Shown one piece after another: positions 52,261 to 60,329 of a DNA stretch of 64,000 bases. The notes under the pieces are model-generated. The model did no database searches, was not told the DNA's origin, and saw only the letters and a list, made by a program, of their open reading frames with translations. This stretch comes from Thermodesulfobacteriota bacterium (GTDB taxonomy: Bacteria; Desulfobacterota; GWC2-55-46). Made by a program: the position numbers and the translations under genes. Position 1 is the first letter of the stretch; each line of letters begins with the position of its first letter. The DNA is taken from NCBI GenBank assembly GCA_030583865.1, contig CP129479.1, positions 384,744 to 448,743 on the forward strand, given 5' to 3'.

Positions 52261-52434
52261 AAAAACGCTTACGGGAAATGGGAGACTTTGGAGAGATTAA
52301 GGCCGGTTTATTAAATAACGGGGGCGCGGCTGATTAAATCCCTTTAAAAAACGGGCAGGACTGCCGAATCGGAGCGAACGCGTGCCGTACCTCTCCCAGT
52401 GCGATTACATCCCGAACACCTGATCTAAAAAAAG

Positions 52435-52806
52435 CCGGAGGCTGCCGTAAGCCGGATTCTGTTCCCGGCAAAGCCGGGCGGCGGCCATTCGTCTAGGCCT
52501 GCCGTTGCCGGCAGGCTCGAGCGGCCAACCCGTTCCGCCCTCCCGAAGGAAAAGGACGGGCAGTCCTTGATGCGGAACCTATTTGGCCTTGCACCGGGAG
52601 GGGGTTGCCAAGCCCTGCCGGTCGCCCGGCAGGCTGGTGGGCTCTTACCCCGCCTTTTCACCCTTACCGCCCTTTCGGGCGGCGGTATCTTTTCTGTGGC
52701 CCTGTCCCTGGGGTCGCCCCCGGTCGCCGTTAGCGACCTCCCTGCCCTGTGGTGTCCGGACTTTCCTCCGGCCCGAAGGCCGGCGGCCGCCCGGCAGCCT
52801 CCTGCG
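52435..52806 (-). ncRNA. rnpB: RNase P RNA (M1 RNA)
   Basis: On the minus strand the transcript has the universal bacterial class A core GGAGGAAAGTCCGGACACC near its 5' end. Its 3' end carries AATCCGGCTTACGGC. GGAGGCTGCC and GGCAGCCTCC near the ends form the P1 stem. A T-run beyond P1 at 52431-52424 provides termination. Length of about 372 bases is normal. It processes pre-tRNA 5' ends with the RnpA protein. The ends are read from the P1 helix and could be off by a few bases. Confidence 0.93.
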
Positions 52807-52807
52807 G

Positions 52808-52819
52808 ATATTAATATTA
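52808..52819 (-). promoter_or_regulatory. rnpB -10 region
   Basis: Two overlapping -10-like TAATAT hexamers lie on the minus strand, at 52814-52819 and 52808-52813, 2 to 13 bases before the RNA start. The only -35 candidate is a weak TTAAAT about 16 bases further up. Confidence 0.4.
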
Positions 52820-52869
52820 CACTATTCGGATGAAGATTTAAAGACCCGAAGGCCGGTAGCTCCGGATTC

Positions 52870-52953
52870 GATTGGCAACCGCAAAAACTTGGCAGGTTTT
52901 TCCTGCTTTTCCCGGAAAGGCCGGGGAAAATATCAATTTTAGAGGTTGCGCAA
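52870..52953. repeat. Short palindromic element, copy 1
   Basis: About 84 bases bounded by ATTGGCAACC and GGTTGCGCAAT (near-perfect inverted ends), with two inner hairpins (GGCAGG/CCTGC and CCCGG/CCGGG). The right arm (CCGGGGAAAA, ATCAATTTT, AGAGGTTG) is homologous to the right arm of the element at 63199-63341. It sits directly after the RNase HI stop codon, on the way to rnpB. Confidence 0.6.
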
Positions 52954-52956
52954 TAT

Positions 52957-53535
52957 TTACTGCCCCCGCCGTTCTATAGCCTCATTGGCCAGCTTGTCTG
53001 CGAGGCCGTTCTCTTCCCTGTAGACGTGGACTATCTTGGAGGTCCTGAAACCCTTCATGAGCCGCACCGCCTCCTCGTAAAGGGGCTTAAGCTCCTCGCT
53101 TTTTACCCTGTAGGCCCCTGTCATCTGCTTAACGACAAGCTCGGAATCGGCGAATACCTCTATGTCCCGTATGCCCATTGACCTGGCCTCTGCAAGCGCC
53201 ATTACGAGGGCGCTGTACTCGGCCATGTTGTTGGTCGCGATGCCGAGGTATTTTCTTAGCTCCCTTACGACCTTCCCCTGCGGGTCTTTTATGACGGCGC
53301 CGGCGCCGGCCTCGCCCGGGTTGCCGCGCGACGCGCCGTCCACGCGGAGCTCATAAGGCCCGGAAAGCGGGGGCGCGAAAAGGGGCTCCTGGACCGGTTC
53401 GCCGGCGAGGCCCTTCAATATGGCCCTCGCCTCGTCCTCGGTAATGCCGAGCCTTTTTATAGCGGCCCGGACGTCAAGCGTGCTGGAAAGTTCTTTAAGG
53501 AATCTCGTTACGAGGCCGCTGTCCCCTCGGGACAT
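52957..53535 (-). CDS. RNase HI-family protein
   Basis: A 192-residue protein with an N-terminal helical extension of about 60 residues, then an RNase H fold. Catalytic carboxylates are visible: Asp in LRVDGASRGNPG, Glu in NNMAEYSAL, Asp in VFADSELV and Asp in NGLADKLA. It would cleave RNA in RNA-DNA hybrids or act as an RNase H-like nuclease. The ATG directly abuts the stop of the zinc-ribbon gene. The same pair is common, suggesting a shared role in RNA or translation quality control; the extension is not one I recognise. Confidence 0.87.
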   Translation of the reverse strand: MSRGDSGLVTRFLKELSSTLDVRAAIKRLGITEDEARAILKGLAGEPVQEPLFAPPLSGPYELRVDGASRGNPGEAGAGAVIKDPQGKVVRELRKYLGIATNNMAEYSALVMALAEARSMGIRDIEVFADSELVVKQMTGAYRVKSEELKPLYEEAVRLMKGFRTSKIVHVYREENGLADKLANEAIERRGQ

Positions 53536-54267
53536 CTATACGGCCTCTAATTCGGCCTGGGGCAGCTCTGCGTACAGGAGCCGGTGGCAGTGGGGGCAGG
53601 AATGGATCTCTTCGGTGCCTTTCTTAAGCATTATGAATATCTGCGGCGGGATGTGGGTGAAACAGCCCTGGCAAATCTCGTCCTTTACCAGTACAAGCCC
53701 GAGGCCGCCCCTACGGGAGCGGATCATCTCGTACTTCCTCATTATATCCGGCCTGACAGGCGCCTTCTTCTCGTCCCTGGACTTAAGCTTCTCTTCCTCG
53801 GCCGACCTCCAGCCGTCCTTTTTGGCCTCGAGCTCGCCCGCGAGCCTGTCGAATTCCTCCTGGCGGGCCCGGAGCTCCTCTTTTTTGACGGCGAGCGCCG
53901 CCTCTTTATCCTGGACCTTCGTCATAAGGGCGGCCTTCTCCTGCTCGCCCTGCTTCCTGGACTTGTTGGCGCCGTTAATCTCTTTTGTAAGCGCGTTGAG
54001 CTCCCTGTCGTTCTTTACGGAGTTGAGCCTGCCTTCGTCCTTCGATATCCTCTCGGCGCTCTCCCTTATCCTTTCCTCGATACCCTTGAGTTGCTCCTGG
54101 AGGCCGGCGAGGTCCTCTTCGAGGGCGGCTGCGGCCTTCCCGGCCCTTTCGAGCTCGGCCCCGAGCGCCTCCATCCTGCCCAGGTATTCCTTTTCCTCGT
54201 CACCAAGGGACTTTATTTCAAGGTCTATCCGCTGTATCTCTTCAAGGACTCTCAACGTCTCTATCAA
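53536..54267 (-). CDS. Coiled-coil C4-type zinc-ribbon protein (CdsZ/YbaB-independent zf-RING_7 family)
   Basis: A 243-residue protein. Residues 1-170 are almost entirely heptad-rich coiled coil (EIQRIDLEIKSL, later LAGLQEQLKGIEERI). The C-terminal domain has CxxC pairs CQGC and CPHC that form a C4 zinc ribbon. This family is widespread but poorly characterised; some are linked to RNase H and to flagellar or secretion functions. TTG start with CTGGAGG eight bases upstream. It precedes the RNase HI gene in one unit and follows the tRNA by 25 bases. Confidence 0.82.
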   Translation of the reverse strand: MIETLRVLEEIQRIDLEIKSLGDEEKEYLGRMEALGAELERAGKAAAALEEDLAGLQEQLKGIEERIRESAERISKDEGRLNSVKNDRELNALTKEINGANKSRKQGEQEKAALMTKVQDKEAALAVKKEELRARQEEFDRLAGELEAKKDGWRSAEEEKLKSRDEKKAPVRPDIMRKYEMIRSRRGGLGLVLVKDEICQGCFTHIPPQIFIMLKKGTEEIHSCPHCHRLLYAELPQAELEAV

Positions 54268-54292
54268 TAAAATGCCTCCAGGGCTGGAATTT

Positions 54293-54368
54293 TGGTGGGC
54301 CCACCTGGACTCGAACCAGGGACCGACCGGTTATGAGCCGGTGGCTCTTCCAACTGAGCTATGGGCCC
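54293..54368 (-). tRNA. tRNA with CAT anticodon, probably tRNA-Ile2 (AUA-decoding)
   Basis: Full cloverleaf on the minus strand: acceptor GGGCCCA with TGGGCCC, D arm GCTC/GAGC with an 8-base loop, anticodon arm ACCGG/CCGGT with loop CTCATAA, T arm CCTGG/CCAGG with TTCGAGT, discriminator A and encoded CCA. The anticodon CAT fits Met, or Ile2 after lysidine modification. Acceptor pairs C4-G69, C5-G68 and C6-G67 match tRNA-Ile2 determinants for TilS, and the genome uses many ATA codons, so Ile2 is favoured. Confidence 0.9.
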
Positions 54369-54684
54369 TTATGGGTTGATTTGCGGCAATGCGGGGGCCC
54401 GGAAACGGAACGGATGCGGGCTGGTGAACTTCACCCCGTGAGTCAATATGTTATTTTAAGAAATAAAAGCTTTCCTTGTCAAGGCGTTTCTTGGGATTTC
54501 AAGCTGGAGGAGGCGTATTTCAGAATCTTGACAGCGATAATTAAACGATTAAGGTTTAAATAGGAGCCAATAAAGGGCCCGGGCCGGCAAAAGATAATCC
54601 CGCAGAGTTCCCTCTTTTCAACCAGCCTCCTCAAGCAACGCCGCCTTGACGCAATAGCCCGGGGCCTCCCACGAGGCGATATAC
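54369..54684. other. Divergent intergenic region
   Basis: 316 bases between the tRNA (minus) and the receiver-PilZ gene (plus). It holds the tRNA promoter. For the plus gene a TTGACA at 54528-54533 is visible, but no properly spaced -10 follows. Nothing else is recognised. Confidence 0.5.
54453..54482 (-). promoter_or_regulatory. Promoter for the tRNA/zinc-ribbon/RNase HI unit
   Basis: On the minus strand: -35 TTGACA (54477-54482), 18-base spacer and -10 TAAAAT (54453-54458). It lies about 85 bases upstream of the tRNA 5' end, so the transcript would carry a short leader removed by RNase P. Confidence 0.6.
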
Positions 54685-55455
54685 ATGGATGACGGGCAGG
54701 ATAAAAAGAAAATACTTTTCGTGGACGACGACGAAAAGCTCCGGAGCTTCTGCTCCGAGGTCCTGATGGGGGCCGGCTACAATGTGGAGGTCGCGTCCAG
54801 CGGCACGGAGGCGTACGGGAAGCTCAGGGAATCGAGATTCGACCTGGTCATAACGGGCATGCGGATACCCGGGCTCGACGGCATGGGCCTTTACCTGAGC
54901 ACGCTCAAGGTCTATTCCCACATGAAAGAGCGGTTCCTTTTCATGACCGAGGACACCTGCGCGGATTTCGAGAGCCAGGAGGTCATAACAAGGCAGAACG
55001 AGAAATACATCATAAAGCCGTTCGACATAAAGGAGCTCCTGAAGAAAGTCGAGAGCCTCACAGGGGCCAACCTCTCGGCGTTTTTCGCCAGATACAGGGA
55101 CCTGAGCGAAAACAGGCGCGAGGAGAGGAGGCTTTGCTGGGCCGAAGACTGCAAGGTCTTCGAGGACGGCACATCTGCATCCAGGCCCTTCACACAGACG
55201 ACCGACATATCCAGGCACGGGATGAGGATACGGTACATGGGGAGCCCGATAAAGGAGGACTCGACAGTGCGTGTAATCTTAAAGCACCTCGACGTGAGGA
55301 GCACCGGCCGCATAGTCTGGTCAAGCGCGTTGAACGGCATCGAGGCCGCGTCAGGCCTCTCGCTTTCCGAGCCCATACCCGCGACCGCCATCTCCATAGT
55401 CCTACGGGGCCGGAAGGCCTTCATACCGCCGCTCGTGTCGAGGGAGTCGGAATAA
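54685..55455 (+). CDS. Receiver-PilZ protein with missing phospho-acceptor
   Basis: A 256-residue protein. Residues 8-125 are a receiver domain with FVDDDE (14-16 acidic), Thr88 and Lys111. The phospho-acceptor position reads Gly58 in VITGMRIPGLDG where Asp is expected. Residues 140-245 are a PilZ domain with RREERR (RxxxR) and DISRHG (DxSxxG), both c-di-GMP-binding motifs. So it may read c-di-GMP through PilZ while its receiver acts as a phosphorylation-independent module. A plus-strand GATATAC-type region precedes ATG 54685, and no partner kinase is in view. Confidence 0.85.
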   Translation: MDDGQDKKKILFVDDDEKLRSFCSEVLMGAGYNVEVASSGTEAYGKLRESRFDLVITGMRIPGLDGMGLYLSTLKVYSHMKERFLFMTEDTCADFESQEVITRQNEKYIIKPFDIKELLKKVESLTGANLSAFFARYRDLSENRREERRLCWAEDCKVFEDGTSASRPFTQTTDISRHGMRIRYMGSPIKEDSTVRVILKHLDVRSTGRIVWSSALNGIEAASGLSLSEPIPATAISIVLRGRKAFIPPLVSRESE

Positions 55456-55488
55456 TATTCCGAGATTGCACAAAGCGGACAACGCGGC

Positions 55489-55898
55489 AAAAAACCATTA
55501 ACGCGCTGCCGCGCTTTTCGGCATAAGGCTCCGCTCTCGTGCCTCCTCCTTCCTCCGGGCTCGCCCTTATGTCGCTCGGCCTTTGGCCTCGCTCCTGCTG
55601 CCCCGCCTCGCCCGCCCTTCCTCCATCCCTATGTTCGCTTCGCCTTATGCCCGGGGTTATTTCTGAAAACAAAACAGAAGGTTTTTGTATTTTAAATAAA
55701 CCAGAAAGGTAAGGCGAGCGCAGCATAGGAGGAAGAGCGTGAACGGGCCGAGGGAGATTTCCGGACTTGCATTTGCTCGCTCGACCCCGAAAAAACTCCG
55801 GGGCCTCTCTTCGCTTTTGTGTGTTCACGAGGTGGGGGAGAGGGCTAGCAAGCGAGCCTTACCCTCAAAAAACCGCACGGCAGTGCGGAAAGGCCTTT
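55489..55898 (-). repeat. Interspersed hairpin-rich repeat, copy A
   Basis: About 410 bases, oriented opposite to copy B (60821-61300). It contains the same modules: a conserved hairpin with CCCCG arms and a T-rich loop (A-rich as written on the plus strand), GCGAAGAGAG and GTTCAC segments, and a long imperfect stem built from GCCTTA and CGCTCGC-like arms around an AT-rich loop. The ends are CGCGC-type hairpins next to AAAAAACC on the left and AAAGGCCTTT on the right. No intact ORF. It fills most of the gap between the receiver-PilZ gene and glyS. Confidence 0.75.
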
Positions 55899-56081
55899 CG
55901 CTTATGCCCAAAAAGAGCGCGGCAGCGCGCAAAAGTCCTTTTCGGAAGACCGGATTTCATAACCGTCGCTGCCTTTTCCAAAAAGGCAGGACTCCTACCC
56001 TTTTTTAATCCCGTTAAAATAGGTTGAAAATAACCGTGGCTTTGGTAAATTTGTCTGCAACTCCTGTTGAACAGAGGGAAA

Positions 56082-58268
56082 ATGGCGAAAGACCTGCTTT
56101 TCGAGTTAGGAACAGAAGAACTCCCGGCCGGGGTGGCGCCGAGGGCGCTTTCAGCGCTCGAAGGCTTTCTTAAGAAGGGGCTTGAGTCAAGGAAACTGAA
56201 CTTCGGCGCAATCCGGGCGATAGGCACTCCGAGGCGGTTGACCATCGTCGTCGAGGGGCTCGATGAAAGGCAGCCGGATTCGCGCCTTGAGGTCAAGGGC
56301 CCGAACACGAAGGCCGCCTATGACGCGGAAGGCAACCCCACCGGCGCGCTCCTGGGCTTTGCGCGATCCCAGGGAGTTCAAGTCCCGGAGCTTAAGAGCG
56401 TAAAGACCGACAAGGGCGAATACGTAATGGCGATAAAGGAGGTCAAGGGCGAGGAGACCTCAAGGATACTCCCCGAGGTCATATCCGACATGCTCTCAAG
56501 GGACTTCCTCCCCAAGTCCATGAGGTGGGGCGCCCATGACATCTCGTTTTCGCGCCCCATACACTGGATACTCCTCCTCTTCGGCGGCGAGCCGGTCGAC
56601 TTCAGCTACGGGCACGTAAAGAGCTCGCGCATCACATACGGCCACAGGTTCCTTTCGGAGCGCGAGGACTCGAAACTCAAGCCGATAAATGTTGACTCCG
56701 TCGGCTCTTACCTCGAAGGACTCGGGAAGGCCTTTGTCATTGCCGGCCAGGACGAACGGAAGCGCCTCATAGCCGAAGGGATCGAAAAGGCCGCCAGGGA
56801 AGCAGGCGGGAGCGTCATGCCCGACGAGGCGCTGCTTGAGGAGGTTGCGTGGCTTGTAGAATACCCTGTCGTGGTCAGAGGCTCATTCGACGGGGAGTTC
56901 CTTGAACTGCCCAGGGACATCGTCGTGAACGCCATGAGGGAGCACCAGCGGTACTTCTCTGTTCTCGACGCGAATGGGGGGCTCCTCCCTTATTTCATAA
57001 CGGTCGCCAACACGCTCGCGAAGGACATGGACGTCGTGAGGAAGGGAAATGAGCGGGTCTTGAGGGCCAGGCTCAACGACGCCAAATTCTATTACGAGCA
57101 GGACATAAAAAAGCCGCTTACAGCGATGGCCGAAAAGCTCAAGGGCGTCGTATTCCAGGCCAGGCTCGGCACGTCATATGAGAAGGCCGAAAGGTTCACG
57201 GCCCTAGCCCTGACAATAGGCGCAAAGGCCGGTTTTTCAAGGCCGATCGAGGAGGGCGAGAACCCCTCTGACTACCTGACGGAGAGCTTCAACCCCGCCA
57301 AATTCGAACGAAGCGAAATCGACCCAGGCCTTTTCCAGAAGCTCGTAATAGGGAGGGCCGCCATGCTCGCAAAGGCCGACCTCACGTCCGGTGTCGTAGG
57401 GGAATTCCCCAAGCTCCAGGGCATAATGGGCTCGGTATACGCCAAAAAAGAGCGCGAAGCGCCGGAGGTGTGCGCCGCCATCCTTGAACATTACATGCCG
57501 GTATCTTCAGGCGGCGCGCTCCCGGCCTCGATCGCCGGCTCTGTCATAAGCATATCCGACAAGGCCGACACCATCGCCGGGTGCTTCGGGGTCGGCCTTG
57601 TCCCGTCCGGCGCGCAGGACCCCTATGCCCTCCGTAGGCAGGCGCTCGGCATCATAGCGATAATCCTCGAAAAGGACATCCGCCTCACGGTAGACGAGCT
57701 GGTTGACGAGTCTCTCAAGCTCCTTGCCCCGAAGCTTAAAAGGCCCGCCTCCGAGGTCCGCTCCGACGTGCTGGAGTTCTTCAGGGAACGGCTCCGTAAC
57801 CAGCTCCTTTCGCAGGGCCTTTCGCACGACTCGATAGACGCCGTTTTGTCGGCCCCGTGGTCCGACCTCCCGGACGCGGTAAGGAGGATACGGGCGCTTG
57901 AGGGTTTCAAGTCGCACCCGGATGCCGGAAGGCTCGTCACCGCGTTCAAGAGGGTCTCGAACATACTGAAGAGCGTAGAGCCGGGCGGGGGCGGCCCTGA
58001 CGCCGCGTTTCTCTCCGAACCCGCGGAGGTATCCCTTTACAAGGCAAGCCTTGAGATAGCCCCGGTAATGGAGGAGCGCCGGAAGATCGGCGAGTACGCA
58101 GGGGCCTTCGAGGCGCTCGCCTCGATAAAGGACAGGATAGACTCGTTCTTCGACGAGGTCATGGTCATGGTAGAAGACGAGAAGATAAAGGGAAACCGGC
58201 TCAAGCTCCTCGCCTCCGTAAGGGGGCTCTATTCCGGCATAGCCGACCTGTCGAAGTTGTCGATATAG
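56082..58268 (+). CDS. glyS: Glycine-tRNA ligase beta subunit
   Basis: A 728-residue subunit, slightly longer than the usual 690. It begins KDLLFELGTEELPAGVAPRAL, the family signature, and includes the HD-like middle region and the C-terminal anticodon-binding DALR-type domain. With GlyQ it forms the alpha2beta2 synthetase that charges tRNA-Gly. I chose ATG 56082 after AGAGGG; TTG 56067 is an alternative. glyQ normally lies directly upstream, but here the upstream neighbours are repeat copy A and a receiver-PilZ gene. The alpha subunit must be encoded elsewhere. Confidence 0.95.
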   Translation: MAKDLLFELGTEELPAGVAPRALSALEGFLKKGLESRKLNFGAIRAIGTPRRLTIVVEGLDERQPDSRLEVKGPNTKAAYDAEGNPTGALLGFARSQGVQVPELKSVKTDKGEYVMAIKEVKGEETSRILPEVISDMLSRDFLPKSMRWGAHDISFSRPIHWILLLFGGEPVDFSYGHVKSSRITYGHRFLSEREDSKLKPINVDSVGSYLEGLGKAFVIAGQDERKRLIAEGIEKAAREAGGSVMPDEALLEEVAWLVEYPVVVRGSFDGEFLELPRDIVVNAMREHQRYFSVLDANGGLLPYFITVANTLAKDMDVVRKGNERVLRARLNDAKFYYEQDIKKPLTAMAEKLKGVVFQARLGTSYEKAERFTALALTIGAKAGFSRPIEEGENPSDYLTESFNPAKFERSEIDPGLFQKLVIGRAAMLAKADLTSGVVGEFPKLQGIMGSVYAKKEREAPEVCAAILEHYMPVSSGGALPASIAGSVISISDKADTIAGCFGVGLVPSGAQDPYALRRQALGIIAIILEKDIRLTVDELVDESLKLLAPKLKRPASEVRSDVLEFFRERLRNQLLSQGLSHDSIDAVLSAPWSDLPDAVRRIRALEGFKSHPDAGRLVTAFKRVSNILKSVEPGGGGPDAAFLSEPAEVSLYKASLEIAPVMEERRKIGEYAGAFEALASIKDRIDSFFDEVMVMVEDEKIKGNRLKLLASVRGLYSGIADLSKLSI

Positions 58269-58359
58269 CGGCGGGCATCAAGCACCGGACTTCCTGACAT
58301 ATGTCTTAAACATCCATTCCCGTTAATGGTATCCTGGAGTAAATTGAAGGAGGGGCAAT

Positions 58360-58917
58360 ATGAACTTCAAACTGCTGGCTGCGGCGGTTTTGCTTGCCGC
58401 GGCTCCGGCGTACGCAGAGACACCCCGGATGGAGGAGGCCTCCAAGGCCGCGGCTGAAATAATAGACATGCGCTCAAGCCTTGCAAAGTCCTTTATAGGG
58501 CCGGGCATGGAGATAACCCCGGAGACCTTCAAAAATGTATGCGGCAGGGTGGGGGCCCGCGCAAAAGAACTCTCCGAGACGCGGGGCATGAAGATACGCC
58601 ACGCTGCCGAAAAATACAGAAATCCGGCCAACAAGGCGACCTCTGAAGAGGCCGCGCTGATAGCAAGGTTCGCCGGGGACAAAGACCTGAACGAAATCCG
58701 TGACGAGCTCTTTATCGACGGCGCGTCCTATTCGCGCGTAACCCGTCCAATATTCGTCGAGGAGGCCTGCCTTGCCTGCCACGGCGACGGGGACGCGAGA
58801 CCCGCTTTCATAAGGGAGAAGTACCCGGATGACAGGGCTTTCGGGTACAGGCCCGGCGACCTCCGGGGCATCATATCCGTAACCGTACCTAAAAACCCCG
58901 AAGGAGAAAAGAGATGA
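58360..58917 (+). CDS. DUF3365 (Tll0287-like) heme-binding protein
   Basis: A 185-residue exported protein. Signal peptide residues 1-19 end in AYA before ETPR. The body is a DUF3365 domain with ARAKELSETRG and the c-type heme motif CLACH at about 138-142. Related domains bind a single heme c and act as redox or gas sensors in the periplasm. AAGGAGGGG lies before the ATG. It overlaps the cytochrome c' gene by four bases, so the two probably work together. Confidence 0.83.
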   Translation: MNFKLLAAAVLLAAAPAYAETPRMEEASKAAAEIIDMRSSLAKSFIGPGMEITPETFKNVCGRVGARAKELSETRGMKIRHAAEKYRNPANKATSEEAALIARFAGDKDLNEIRDELFIDGASYSRVTRPIFVEEACLACHGDGDARPAFIREKYPDDRAFGYRPGDLRGIISVTVPKNPEGEKR

Positions 58918-59387
58918 AAAGAGCTTTAGCGTTCATATTGTCCGCAGGCCTCCTGGCGGCTGCGGGAATATCCCATGCCGCCGACCATTCGGCCATTCAC
59001 GAGAAGATGATGAAGATGGGCGGGCCCAAGCCGGACGAGCGGGTGGAGCTTAAGCTCCCTGACCCCATGAAAGTGATGCAGAAAAGGATGATGCGCCAGC
59101 ACCTTTACACGGTAAGCGAGATAGCCGCCGCGCTCGGCGCAAACGATATGGGCAAGGCCGCCTCCATTGCGCGGGGGCTGGGCTGGACGCCTGAGGAGGA
59201 GGAGCGCTGCAATGCGGTCGCAGAGCTGACCGGCGAGCCCGACTTCCTCTCCTTCGGGAAGGCGGTGCACGTTGCCGCGGACGAGCTAGCGGCATCGGCT
59301 GAGGCCGGCAACAGGGACAATGCCTTAATGGACCTTTCAAGGCTCATAAAGAATTGCAACGCCTGCCACGAGAAGTTCAGGCACTGA
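58914..59387 (+). CDS. Cytochrome c'-like protein
   Basis: A 157-residue exported protein. Signal peptide residues 1-22 end in SHA before ADHS. A four-helix body follows, and the heme c motif CNACH lies near the C-terminus, the typical cytochrome c' position. Cytochromes c' bind NO or CO at a five-coordinate heme and protect against nitrosative stress or carry electrons. Translationally coupled to the DUF3365 gene. Followed by a terminator at 59414. Confidence 0.82.
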   Translation: MKRALAFILSAGLLAAAGISHAADHSAIHEKMMKMGGPKPDERVELKLPDPMKVMQKRMMRQHLYTVSEIAAALGANDMGKAASIARGLGWTPEEEERCNAVAELTGEPDFLSFGKAVHVAADELAASAEAGNRDNALMDLSRLIKNCNACHEKFRH

Positions 59388-59413
59388 GGCGCGTTCAAAG
59401 CCGGCTTTTAATC

Positions 59414-59438
59414 AAAGGGCGGGAAACCGCCCCTTTTC
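59414..59438 (+). terminator. Bidirectional terminator
   Basis: GGGCGG (59417-59422) and CCGCCC (59427-59432) around a GAAA tetraloop, with AAA before and CTTTT after. It lies between the convergent cytochrome c' (plus) and PfkB (minus) genes, touching the stop of the latter. Confidence 0.78.
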
Positions 59439-60329
59439 TTATTTCGACTCCTTGATGAACCTCTGCGCTTCCGTGAGCGTCGGTATTCCTGCCCTGCCGC
59501 CGAGCTCCCTGCACTTCATGGCCGAAACCGCGGAAGCGAACTCAACTGTCTTCCTGATGTCCCATCCCTGGATAACGCCGTAGGCGTAGGCGCCGTGGAA
59601 GACGTCGCCCGCCCCGGTAGTATCGACCGCCTTCACCTTGAAAGCCTTCTGGAGGTAGACCTTGCCCTCTGAGAAGGTAAAGCTCCCCTTGTCGCCCACG
59701 GTAACGGTTATGGCCTTGGTCCTGCCGGTACTGAGCTTCTTGAAGGCCTCCTTTATGCTGAGCTTAAGGTCCGAGACGAACCGGTCCGAAGAGACCACGT
59801 AATCGCACATGGACGCGAGCTTCAGCATCCCCGGCCTCATGCTCCCGGCATCGAGCATGACAGGTATGCCGAGCCGGACCGCGCGCTCCGCGGCCTTGTA
59901 TGAGGCCTCTGTCATGAGGCCGTCGAGGAGGAGAAAACCCGCGCCCTTAAAGAAAGCAGGGTCGACCTCGCGCTCCGAAAGAGGCTCGACCGTGGGCCTC
60001 TGCCAGCATATGGTCCTTGTGCCGGCCTTTTTGTTTACCATGACGACCGCCTGCTGCGACCTGCCTCCTGGCTTTGTAAGAAGGCCCTTCACGTCCACGC
60101 CCTCGGCCTTAAGCCCACGCCTTATCTCGTCGCCTGCCGGGTCGTCGGAGACCCGGCCTATCATGGCGGTCTTTACTCCGAGACGGCTCAGCGTCACGAG
60201 GGCCGTGGCCACCGGGCCGCCGCCCTGGACCGTGAAGTCGAGGACCTCTTTTTTCGCGTCCTCCGGCGGAAAACCGTCGAGCAGCGTTATGTAGTCCAGC
60301 GAGCACTGCCCTAGCCCTATTACCTTCAT
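59439..60329 (-). CDS. PfkB-family carbohydrate kinase
   Basis: A 296-residue kinase. It has GLGQCSLDYITLLDGFP near the N-terminus, GGGPVATALVTLSRLG (PfkB signature 1), and VDTTGAGDVFHGAYAYG near residue 237 (signature 2, with the catalytic Asp). The family phosphorylates ribose, fructose, adenosine and related substrates. I chose ATG 60329, which overlaps the YjbQ stop; the longer frame to 60407 covers that gene. The substrate is not readable. Encoded after YjbQ, so it may share its promoter. Confidence 0.88.
   Translation of the reverse strand: MKVIGLGQCSLDYITLLDGFPPEDAKKEVLDFTVQGGGPVATALVTLSRLGVKTAMIGRVSDDPAGDEIRRGLKAEGVDVKGLLTKPGGRSQQAVVMVNKKAGTRTICWQRPTVEPLSEREVDPAFFKGAGFLLLDGLMTEASYKAAERAVRLGIPVMLDAGSMRPGMLKLASMCDYVVSSDRFVSDLKLSIKEAFKKLSTGRTKAITVTVGDKGSFTFSEGKVYLQKAFKVKAVDTTGAGDVFHGAYAYGVIQGWDIRKTVEFASAVSAMKCRELGGRAGIPTLTEAQRFIKESK

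Noticed and set aside
52567-52942. ORFs of 88 and 119 codons
   Set aside because: They are inside rnpB and its upstream region, which is an RNA gene.
53420-54379. Plus-strand ORF of 319 codons, Ser-rich
   Set aside because: It is the antisense of the coiled-coil zinc-ribbon gene and runs into the tRNA; Ser and Leu runs come from Glu/Lys-rich coiled coil on the other strand.
55739-56027. ORFs of 86-89 codons around copy A
   Set aside because: They lie in the repeat; the similar frame in copy B is not kept in reading phase, so they are probably non-coding.
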